Shown: positions 1 to 5,406 of the stretch, piece by piece
How the letters are laid out: the number at the start of each line of letters is the position of its first letter
How positions within the stretch are numbered: the first letter of the stretch is position 1
Assembly: GCA_030039095.1 (NCBI GenBank)
Contig: JASHQP010000287.1
Span: 1-5,406, forward strand
DNA: 5,406 nucleotides
DNA from: Streptosporangiaceae bacterium
Lineage (GTDB): Bacteria > Actinomycetota > Actinomycetes > Streptosporangiales > Streptosporangiaceae
Direction: 5' to 3'
The notes under the pieces: model-generated
The model's input: only the letters and a program-made list of their open reading frames with translations
Database searches by the model: none
What the model was told of the DNA's origin: nothing
Position numbers and translations under genes: made by a program

Positions 1-72
1 CGTCGGCCGAGAACGCTCGCGGTGTGCGTCGCCGCAGCAGCCACAGCCGCGGCCATGGGCCTTGCCGCCTGC
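1..72 (+). other. Lipoprotein signal peptide (lipobox LAAC), N-terminus cut off
   Basis: The region encodes RRPRTL followed by an Ala-rich hydrophobic core ending in GLAAC. The Cys codon is at 70-72 and would be the diacylglyceryl-modified residue after signal peptidase II cleavage. Ser and Thr follow the cysteine, typical of actinobacterial lipoproteins. The twin arginine lacks the following Tat consensus (no F-L-K pattern), so Sec export is the simpler reading, but the residues before it are missing. Confidence 0.85.
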
Positions 73-1872
73 TCAACGAGCAACTCGGGCGGATCGATCA
101 GCTCGACGACCGGGGCACTCGGCACGGTGCCCGCGGCCAGTGGCACCCCGACAGCTGGCACGATCACCTGGGCCGAGCCGCCGGGATCGGCGCCGACCTG
201 GATCTTCCCGATCGAACCGGGAGCCGACTTCACCGTCTACAGTTCCGCCGACTTCAACTACGAGTCGTGGCGGCCGCTGTACTGGACCCAGAGCGGGACG
301 AGCCCCAAGATCGACCAGGCGCTGAGCCTGGCCTACCTGCCGACGTACTCCAACGGCGACAAGACCGTCACGGTCCGCATGAAGACCAGCTACAAGTGGA
401 ACGACGGCCAGCCGGTGACCGCCAGCGACTCGTTGTTCTTCCTGGACGAGCTGAAGGCGGCCGTCAAGGAGAGCGGTTCCAACTGGGGCCAGTACTCTCC
501 GGGCGTCGGCATACCCGACCAGGTGGTCAGCGCCAGCGCGCCGAACGCGACCACGCTGGTGCTGAACCTGAACAAGCCGGTCAACCCCACCTGGTTCACC
601 GAGAACAACCTCGCGGCGATCCAGCCGATGCCGGCCCACTCCTGGGCCAAGGCCTCGGCGAACGGGCCGGTCCTGAACTTCACCAGCCCGGCGAACGCCA
701 AGGCGATCTATGACTTCCTGGCCAAGGCGTCCGGGTCGACCGGCACCTACGCGACCAACCCGCTGTGGCAGGTCGTGGACGGGCCGTACCGGCTGACCGC
801 GTTCAACAACACCACCGGCGCCTACACGATGGCGCCGAACCCGAGCTACGACGGACCGCACTCGAAGGTCGTCCCGACCCTGCAGGCGGTGCCCTACACG
901 TCCGACACCGCCGAGTTCAACGCCGTGCTGTCGAAGAGCGTCGACATCGGCTACATACCGCAGACCGACGTGCCGCAGATCTCCCGGGTCAAGTCGGCCG
1001 GCTATCACGTGTTCGGCTACCCCGACTGGGGCTTCGACTACGTGAACTACAACTTCGCCGACAAGACCGGCGACTTCAACAACATCATCAACCAGCTCTA
1101 CGTCCGGCAGGCGCTGGCTCACCTGGAGGACGAGACCGGCTACGTCAAGGCGTTCTTCCACGGGGCGGGCGGCCTGGACTACGGGCCCGTCCCCGCGGTG
1201 CCGACGTCGCCGTACAGCCCGGCCAACGCCATCAAGAACCCGTACCCGTTCAGCATCACCGCGGCAGCCAACCTGCTGAAGTCGCACGGCTGGAAGGTCG
1301 TGCCGGGCGGCGTCAGCACGTGCGCCAAGGCCGGCACCGGAGCCGGGGAATGCGGCAGCGGCATCCCGGCCGGGACGAAGCTCACGTTCAACGTGCTGTA
1401 CGTGAACGACCCCGCGATCACCGGTGAGATGCTCACCGACTGGGCATCGGACGCCAAGAAGGTCGGGATCGAGGTCACGCTGCAGGCCGGGACGTTCAAC
1501 CACGTCGTGGACGTGGCCGACGACCCGGGCTCGCCGAAGACCATCAACCAGTGGGCGATGTCCGACTACGGCGGCTTCACCGACGAGCCGTACCCGACCA
1601 CGTTCGGGATCTTCAACACCGCTGGCTCGGACAACGGCGGGTTCTACAACGACGCGGAGGCGAACAAGCTGATCAACGCGTCGGTGACCGGCGGCAACCC
1701 CAACGCGGTCAAGGCCGAGGCGTCCTACCTCACCGAGCAGCAGCCGAGCCTCTTCCAGCCCAACGCCGACGCGATCATCGTGTGGAAGGACGACGTCTCC
1801 GGCCAGCCGGCCGCGATCCAGGCCATGACGCAGTACTACCTGAACACCGAGCTGATGTACCTGACGAAGTGA
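1..1872 (+). CDS. ABC transporter substrate-binding lipoprotein, family 5 (DppA/OppA-like), 5'-partial
   Basis: This is the extracellular ligand-binding subunit of a peptide/nickel-class ABC importer, probably anchored to the outer face of the membrane by an N-terminal lipid. Residues are numbered from the first window codon. Residues 1-24 form a lipoprotein signal: an Arg-rich start (RRPR), an Ala-rich core and the lipobox LAAC with Cys24. A Ser/Thr/Gly/Pro linker follows to about residue 48. The SBP_bac_5 signature YKWNDGQPVTASD is at 131-143, and the family motif VRQAL is at 368-372, followed by a GP-containing segment. A Cys441/Cys451 pair flanks a Gly-rich loop and could form a disulfide. 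The frame is open to base 1. The internal GTG at base 22 lacks a Shine-Dalgarno sequence and would remove the basic n-region, so the true start is probably just upstream of the window. The visible 623 residues match the usual size of this family. The gene sits immediately upstream of its two permeases and the ATPase. The family is clear; the substrate is unknown, with peptides the default guess. Confidence 0.93.
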   Translation, partial: RRPRTLAVCVAAAATAAAMGLAACSTSNSGGSISSTTGALGTVPAASGTPTAGTITWAEPPGSAPTWIFPIEPGADFTVYSSADFNYESWRPLYWTQSGTSPKIDQALSLAYLPTYSNGDKTVTVRMKTSYKWNDGQPVTASDSLFFLDELKAAVKESGSNWGQYSPGVGIPDQVVSASAPNATTLVLNLNKPVNPTWFTENNLAAIQPMPAHSWAKASANGPVLNFTSPANAKAIYDFLAKASGSTGTYATNPLWQVVDGPYRLTAFNNTTGAYTMAPNPSYDGPHSKVVPTLQAVPYTSDTAEFNAVLSKSVDIGYIPQTDVPQISRVKSAGYHVFGYPDWGFDYVNYNFADKTGDFNNIINQLYVRQALAHLEDETGYVKAFFHGAGGLDYGPVPAVPTSPYSPANAIKNPYPFSITAAANLLKSHGWKVVPGGVSTCAKAGTGAGECGSGIPAGTKLTFNVLYVNDPAITGEMLTDWASDAKKVGIEVTLQAGTFNHVVDVADDPGSPKTINQWAMSDYGGFTDEPYPTTFGIFNTAGSDNGGFYNDAEANKLINASVTGGNPNAVKAEASYLTEQQPSLFQPNADAIIVWKDDVSGQPAAIQAMTQYYLNTELMYLTK

Positions 1873-1901
1873 CGCGGCCAACGGTGGGATGTCGCCTAGG
1901 C

Positions 1902-1906
1902 AGGGG
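1902..1906 (+). promoter_or_regulatory. Ribosome binding site of the DppB-like permease
   Basis: AGGGG lies 8 bases before the GTG at 1915. It supports that GTG as the start, which also gives the expected short cytoplasmic N-terminus (SAYLIRR) ahead of the first membrane helix. The 42-base gap from the preceding stop shows no hairpin followed by a T-run, so read-through from the binding-protein gene is expected. Confidence 0.6.
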
Positions 1907-1914
1907 CGCGGCCT

Positions 1915-2862
1915 GTGAGCGCTTACCTGATCCGCCGGTCGGCAACGGCGATCGTGGTGCTCTTCGGTGTATCCGTGTTCATCTTCCTGATGCTGCACGT
2001 GATCTACCCGACTCCCGCCATCGACGTGCTGGGCCCGCACGCGAACAAGTTCTCGATCGCGCAGTGGAACCGCCAGCACGGCTTCGACGAGCCGTGGGTC
2101 GTGCAGTACCTGAAGTACATCGACCAGCTGCTGCACGGGAACCTCGGCTACTCCTACAAGCTCAACCAGAGCGTGGCCTCGCTGTTCCACGAACGCTGGG
2201 AGCGCAGCGCGTGGCTGTCCGGCGTCACGCTCGTGCTGTCGATCGTGATCGCGATCCCGCTCGGGATCTACCAGGCAATCCGGCGGAACACGCTCGGCGA
2301 CGCCGTCCTGACCACCGGCGCTTTCGTCACGTACGCGATGCCGGACTTCTTTCTCTACCTGATCGCGATCGACCTGCTGGCGATCGCGTTCCCGATCTTC
2401 AGCTTCGAGGGCCCGCAGACCACGTCGATGATCTCGATCATCTTCGACTTCCGGGCGATGACGCTCCCGATCGTGTGCCTGACCCTGCTGAACCTGGCCG
2501 GCTACTCCCGCTACATGAGGTCGGCGGCGATCGACACGCTCGCTCAGGACTACATCAAGGCGGCACGGGCGAAGGGCCTGCCAGAGCGGCTGGTCCTGCT
2601 CAGGCATCTGGTCCGGAACGCGTTCCTGCCCATGATCACACTGATCGGCCTGTCGATCCCTGACCTGCTGGCCGGAAACCTGATCTGCGAGGCGGTGTTC
2701 AACTTCCCCGGCCTCGGACTGCTGTTCTACAACAGCCTGGGCAACGCCGACTACCCGATCCTGCTCGCGTACACCCTGGTCGGCGCCGTGCTGGTCGTCG
2801 TGGGCAACTTCGTCGCCGACATCGCCCTGACCGTAGCCGACCCGAGGATCCGGCTTGTCTGA
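1915..2862 (+). CDS. Peptide/nickel-type ABC transporter permease, DppB/OppB-like
   Basis: This is one of the two membrane subunits that form the translocation path of the importer. It has 315 residues, normal for DppB/OppB. Hydrophobic segments are at about 9-30, 100-120, 130-157, 183-198, 236-256 and 281-305, giving the six-helix family topology. The cytoplasmic EAA loop that docks on the ATPase is at about 212-239 (DYIKAARAKG with a trailing LP). Other family landmarks are GNLGYSY at 75-81, the E-x-V-F-x-x-PGLG motif at 259-268 and a C-terminal DPRIRL at 309-314. The first periplasmic loop reads VIYPTPAIDVLGP (29-41) where most relatives carry a PGDP motif, so this is a diverged subgroup. 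GTG start with a Shine-Dalgarno sequence 8 bases upstream. It lies 42 bases after the binding-protein gene and 27 bases before the partner permease, consistent with one transcript. Confidence 0.93.
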   Translation: MSAYLIRRSATAIVVLFGVSVFIFLMLHVIYPTPAIDVLGPHANKFSIAQWNRQHGFDEPWVVQYLKYIDQLLHGNLGYSYKLNQSVASLFHERWERSAWLSGVTLVLSIVIAIPLGIYQAIRRNTLGDAVLTTGAFVTYAMPDFFLYLIAIDLLAIAFPIFSFEGPQTTSMISIIFDFRAMTLPIVCLTLLNLAGYSRYMRSAAIDTLAQDYIKAARAKGLPERLVLLRHLVRNAFLPMITLIGLSIPDLLAGNLICEAVFNFPGLGLLFYNSLGNADYPILLAYTLVGAVLVVVGNFVADIALTVADPRIRLV

Positions 2863-2878
2863 CCGCGGCCCGCAACAC

Positions 2879-2883
2879 GGAGG
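2879..2883 (+). promoter_or_regulatory. Ribosome binding site of the DppC-like permease
   Basis: A strong GGAGG lies 6 bases before the ATG at 2890, within the 27-base gap after the first permease. It fixes the start codon of the second permease and indicates independent, efficient initiation. Confidence 0.8.
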
Positions 2884-2889
2884 CTACCG

Positions 2890-3807
2890 ATGACCAACCT
2901 CGGTACATCGCCGATACCGCCCGAGCTGGCCCGCGTGCCCGAGGGCGGGGAGATCGGCCCGATCCAGAGCGGCTGGCGGCTGGCGGTCCGTGAGTTCGTG
3001 CAGAACAAGCTGGCCGTGGTTGGCGTGGTCGTGCTCGTCTTCTTCGTCGTGTTCTGCTACCTCGGGCCGTTCGTGTACCACGGCCCGCTCAGCTCGAACC
3101 TGGACGCCACGAACCTGCCGCCGGGCGCCGGGCATCCGCTCGGCACCGACAATCAGGGCTTCGACGTGCTCGAGGAGCTGATGGTGGGCGGGCGGGCCGC
3201 GCTCGAGATCGGCTTCCTCTCCGCTGTCATCGGGATGGTCTGGGGCGCGATCTGGGGAGCGGTATCCGGCCTGGCCGGCGGGCTGCTCGACGGCTTCCTG
3301 ATGCGGATCGTGGACGTGCTGCTCTCGATCCCGTTCCTGTTCGTCGTGCTGATCGTGGCGGTCAGGTACGGCGCGTCCGTGCTCGGGCTCAGCATCATCA
3401 TTGGGATCTTCACCTGGCAGGTCCCGGCCCGGCTGGTCCGCGGCGAGGTGCTGACGTTGCGGGTACGGGACTTCGTCTCCGCGGCCCGCGCCGCCGGTTC
3501 CGGCTGGTTCCGGCTGATGAACCGGCATCTGCTGCCGAACTCGCTCGGCGTGATCATCGTGACCGCGACGTTCAGCGTGGCCGACGCGATCCTGGCCGTC
3601 GCCACCCTGGGGTTCCTCGGATTTGGGTTGCAATACCCGACGTTCGACTGGGGGGACATGCTCAACAACGGGATCACGTACCTGCAGGACGGCTACTGGT
3701 GGCAGGTCTACCCGGTGGGGATCGCCATCATCGCGGTCGTGATGGCCTGCAACCTGCTCGGCGACGCGCTGCGCGACGCGCTCGACGTGAGGCTGCGCCG
3801 CCGATGA
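2890..3807 (+). CDS. Peptide/nickel-type ABC transporter permease, DppC/OppC-like
   Basis: This is the second membrane subunit, expected to pair with the upstream permease. It has 305 residues, typical of DppC/OppC. The N-terminal OppC_N region covers about 25-60, with the first helix at 39-58 after QNKLAVVG. The hallmark segment HPLGTDNQGFDVL is at 82-94, where many relatives have GRDVL in place of GFDVL. Further helices are around 105-127, 139-160, 163-180, 219-245 and 273-292. The EAA loop is at 194-216 (DFVSAARAAG with a trailing LLP). The GFLGFGLQYP segment at 241-250 is followed by WG at 254-255, and the C-terminus NLLGDALRDALDVRLRRR is a clear family ending, with DV where DP is usual. 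ATG start with GGAGG 6 bases upstream. The stop is TGA at 3805-3807, embedded in ATGATG. A 49-base spacer with repeats then precedes the ATPase gene. Confidence 0.94.
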   Translation: MTNLGTSPIPPELARVPEGGEIGPIQSGWRLAVREFVQNKLAVVGVVVLVFFVVFCYLGPFVYHGPLSSNLDATNLPPGAGHPLGTDNQGFDVLEELMVGGRAALEIGFLSAVIGMVWGAIWGAVSGLAGGLLDGFLMRIVDVLLSIPFLFVVLIVAVRYGASVLGLSIIIGIFTWQVPARLVRGEVLTLRVRDFVSAARAAGSGWFRLMNRHLLPNSLGVIIVTATFSVADAILAVATLGFLGFGLQYPTFDWGDMLNNGITYLQDGYWWQVYPVGIAIIAVVMACNLLGDALRDALDVRLRRR

Positions 3808-3815
3808 TGCGTCAT

Positions 3816-3846
3816 GCCGGAGGCGTGCCGGCTAGCACCGTGCCGG
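3816..3846 (+). promoter_or_regulatory. Possible mutually exclusive hairpins at the ATPase ribosome binding site
   Basis: CCGGC at 3828-3832 can pair with GCCGG at 3816-3820 (5-base stem, 7-base loop) or with GCCGG at 3842-3846 (5-base stem, 9-base loop). The second pairing would tie up the first two bases of the working GGAGG at 3845-3849. The first pairing would leave it free. Stems are short but all G/C. This geometry is seen in the sequence; any control of translation is inference. Confidence 0.25.
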
Positions 3847-3849
3847 AGG
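3845..3849 (+). promoter_or_regulatory. Ribosome binding site of the fused ATPase gene
   Basis: GGAGG lies 7 bases before the GTG at 3857. An in-frame TAG at 3833-3835, with no other start codon between it and 3857, makes this GTG the only possible start for the long ATPase frame. Confidence 0.8.
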
Positions 3850-3856
3850 CGAGCCA

Positions 3857-5406
3857 GTGAGCACGGTCCTGGAGATCACCAACCTGTCGACCCACATCCA
3901 GCTCACCAAGTCGGTCGTGCAGGCGGTTGGCAACGTCGACCTCTCGATCGAGGCGGGCGAGGCGCTCGGCCTGGTGGGCGAGTCGGGCTGCGGCAAGTCG
4001 ATGACGGGCCTGTCGATCATGAGCCTGCTGCCCCCGGGCGGCGAGATCGTCGGCGGCTCGATCAAGCTGGACGGCAGGGAACTCGTCGGCCTCCCCGCCT
4101 CCGAGCTGCGCAAGATCCGCGGCAACGACGTCGCGATGATCTTCCAGGACCCGCTCACCTCGCTGGATCCCACGAAGACCATCGGCTACCAGGTCGCCGA
4201 GCCGGTCCGGCTGCACAAGGGCGCCAGCAGGTCGGCGGCCATGGAACGGGCCAAGGAGGTGCTCGGGCTCGTCGGGCTGCCCCGGCCGGCCGAGCGGCTC
4301 GGTGACTACCCGCACCAGCTCTCCGGAGGGCTGCGCCAGCGCGTGATGATCGCGATGGCGCTGACCTGCGAGCCCAAGCTGCTGATCGCCGACGAGCCGA
4401 CCACCGCGCTGGACGTCACGATCCAGGCGCAGATCCTGGCCCTGCTGCACGACCTGAAGGACCGGCTGGGCATGGCGATGCTGCTGATCACGCACGACAT
4501 GGGCGTGATCGCCGGGCACGCGGACCGGGTCCAGGTCATGTACGCGGGCCGGATGGTCGAGGCCACCGACACCGGAACCCTGTTCCGGCACATGCGCCAT
4601 CCGTACACTCACGCCCTGCTCGCGTCGATCCCGCGGCTGGATCAGGACAGCAAACAGCGGCTGATGAGCATCGGCGGCCTGCCGCCGGACCTGTCGTACC
4701 CGCCTCCAGGGTGCCGGTTCGCGCCGCGCTGCGGCCGGGCCACCGATCGGTGCCGCACCGACGAGCCGCCCCTCACCGGCGAGACCTCGGCGCACCTGTT
4801 CTCTTGCTGGCACCCGGTCGACGGCCCCTCGGGCGCCGGCGCAACGGACGGGGCGGCCGCCGGCGCACGGACCGTGACCGACCGGCCTGCCGCGCCGCCC
4901 AGCGTCCTGGACGCAGCGATCGGCGTCGTGGCGGGGCAGCCGCTTCTCGAGGTACGGGAGCTGGTCAAGGAGTTCCCGGTCACCGCCGGGGCGATCCTGC
5001 AGCGCAAGGTCGCCGCGGTGCACGCGGTGTCCAACGTCTCGTTCACCGTGGCCGCGGGCGAGACGTTCGGTCTCGTCGGCGAGTCCGGCTGCGGCAAGAC
5101 CACGATCGGCCGGGTCGTTGTCGCGCTGGAGCGGCCGAACTCCGGCTCGGTGCTGCTGGCCGGGCAGGACATCTCCGCGCTCAGCCGCGGTGAGCTGCGC
5201 AGGCAGCGCCGCGACCTGCAGCTGATGTTCCAGGACCCGTACTCCTCGCTCGACCCCCGGATGCGGGTCGGCTCGATCATCCGGGAGCCGCTCACGATCC
5301 AGCACGTCGGCAGCCACCAGCAGCAGCAACAGCGCGTGTACGAACTGCTCGACGAGGTCGGCCTGCCGCGCAACGCGGTCGAGCGCTACCCGCACGAGTT
5401 CTCCGG
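3857..5406 (+). CDS. Fused double ABC ATPase of a peptide-type importer (DppD-DppF / OppD-OppF fusion), 3'-partial
   Basis: This cytoplasmic subunit hydrolyses ATP to drive import through the two upstream permeases. The frame is open from the GTG at 3857 to the window edge (516 full codons), so both nucleotide-binding domains are in one chain. Domain 1: Walker A GESGCGKS 41-48, Q-loop Gln97 (FQDP), signature LSGGLRQR 155-162, Walker B LLIADEP 175-181 with catalytic Glu180, D-loop ALD 184-186, switch His213. It ends in an oligopeptide-transporter C-terminal region (HPYTHALL 248-255). Cys286, 292, 299 and 317 there match the cysteine cluster reported to hold a [4Fe-4S] centre in some DppD/OppD proteins. 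An Ala/Gly/Pro-rich linker covers about 320-360. Domain 2: Walker A GESGCGKT 408-415, Q-loop Gln459 (FQDP), and the window stops within its signature (HEFSG, 513-517). A run of five Gln lies at 488-492. Mycobacterial OppD is a fusion of the same kind, about 600 residues long. Every motif visible is intact, so both sites look competent as far as can be seen. Confidence 0.95.
   Translation, partial: MSTVLEITNLSTHIQLTKSVVQAVGNVDLSIEAGEALGLVGESGCGKSMTGLSIMSLLPPGGEIVGGSIKLDGRELVGLPASELRKIRGNDVAMIFQDPLTSLDPTKTIGYQVAEPVRLHKGASRSAAMERAKEVLGLVGLPRPAERLGDYPHQLSGGLRQRVMIAMALTCEPKLLIADEPTTALDVTIQAQILALLHDLKDRLGMAMLLITHDMGVIAGHADRVQVMYAGRMVEATDTGTLFRHMRHPYTHALLASIPRLDQDSKQRLMSIGGLPPDLSYPPPGCRFAPRCGRATDRCRTDEPPLTGETSAHLFSCWHPVDGPSGAGATDGAAAGARTVTDRPAAPPSVLDAAIGVVAGQPLLEVRELVKEFPVTAGAILQRKVAAVHAVSNVSFTVAAGETFGLVGESGCGKTTIGRVVVALERPNSGSVLLAGQDISALSRGELRRQRRDLQLMFQDPYSSLDPRMRVGSIIREPLTIQHVGSHQQQQQRVYELLDEVGLPRNAVERYPHEFS

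Larger units (their letters stand above)
3815..3851 (+). repeat. 11-base direct repeat TGCCGGAGGCG, two copies
   Basis: The copies occupy 3815-3825 and 3841-3851, with starts 26 bases apart, in the 49-base gap before the fused ATPase gene. Each contains a GGAGG core. Only the second is correctly spaced from a start codon (GTG 3857). The first has a GTG one base downstream (3825) and no usable start at 5-10 bases. This could be a small local duplication of the ribosome-binding region. Confidence 0.7.
3807..3860 (+). other. Possible short coupling ORF between permease and ATPase genes (17 codons, speculative)
   Basis: An ATG at 3807 overlaps the permease stop as TGATG, and an alternative ATG at 3804 is in the same frame. 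The frame encodes [17 protein letters not shown] and ends at TGA 3858-3860, overlapping the ATPase start as GTGA. The double overlap would allow ribosomes to be handed from the permease to the ATPase by termination-reinitiation. No good Shine-Dalgarno precedes the ATG (a weak GTGAGG is at 3787-3792), and the peptide resembles nothing I recognise. Chance is a real alternative in GC-rich DNA. Confidence 0.25.

Noticed and set aside
1..6. Twin arginine at the signal peptide start as a Tat signal
   Set aside because: The residues after RR (PRTL) do not fit the Tat consensus and the upstream residues are missing. A Sec lipoprotein signal explains it.
1894..1901. Perfect palindrome GCCTAGGC between binding-protein and first permease genes, considered as an operator or terminator
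   Set aside because: Eight bases with no loop and no T-run is too short for either call, and such palindromes are expected by chance in this composition.
1873..1913. 7-base direct repeat CGCGGCC at 1873-1879 and 1907-1913 in the first intergenic gap
   Set aside because: Short, GC-only words recur often by chance in this DNA, and no functional context supports it.
73..2607. Very long open frame on the minus strand (844 codons) opposite the binding protein and first permease
   Set aside because: Its translation is Arg/Val/Asp/Gly-rich low complexity with no recognisable domain, and it overlaps two clear genes. Such frames arise from extreme G/C at third codon positions on the coding strand.
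3814..4305. Plus-strand ORF beginning at ATG 3814
   Set aside because: It is out of frame with the ATPase, with an Arg/Gly/Pro-rich shadow translation. The true ATPase frame begins at GTG 3857.
3812..5395. Long minus-strand open frame (527 codons) opposite the fused ATPase
   Set aside because: The + strand encodes all ABC ATPase motifs in order. The antisense product is Arg/Leu/Asp-rich shadow sequence without domains.
1..5406. Search for CRISPR arrays, tRNA or rRNA genes, insertion sequences, attachment sites and defence genes
   Set aside because: None seen. The window is filled by four co-directional transporter genes with gaps under 50 bases.

Overview
The window is GC-rich throughout, with a strong G/C bias at third codon positions and GTG starts at two of four genes. 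It also carries very long antisense shadow ORFs. Together these point to a high-GC actinomycete, although the genus cannot be fixed from the sequence alone. All real coding sequence is on the + strand and there are no gene-free stretches: the three intergenic gaps are 42, 27 and 49 bases.

Layout: (1) bases 1-1872, a family-5 (SBP_bac_5) extracellular solute-binding lipoprotein whose start lies upstream of the window. (2) Bases 1915-2862, a DppB/OppB-type permease. (3) Bases 2890-3807, a DppC/OppC-type permease. (4) Base 3857 to the window edge, a double-ATPase protein in which a DppD/OppD-like domain is fused in one frame to a DppF/OppF-like domain. The window ends inside the ABC signature of the second domain. 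Each internal gene has a purine-rich Shine-Dalgarno sequence at normal spacing, and no terminator or new promoter is evident between genes, so this is one co-directional operon.

Together the genes encode a complete ABC importer of the peptide/nickel (Dpp/Opp) class. The lipid-anchored binding protein captures the ligand outside the membrane. The two permeases form the transmembrane channel. The fused ATPase supplies both nucleotide-binding sites in a single polypeptide, as in mycobacterial OppD. The substrate is not determinable from sequence; oligo- or dipeptides are the default family expectation.

Most of the window is an ordinary transporter operon, and I did not find a novel system. The parts that merit a second look are the permease-ATPase junction (3804-3860), the fused ATPase with its conserved four-cysteine cluster, and a diverged N-terminal loop in the DppB-like permease. 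In the junction, an 11-base direct repeat carries two Shine-Dalgarno cores, a central CCGGC can pair with either copy, and a short ORF links the two genes by start/stop overlaps.
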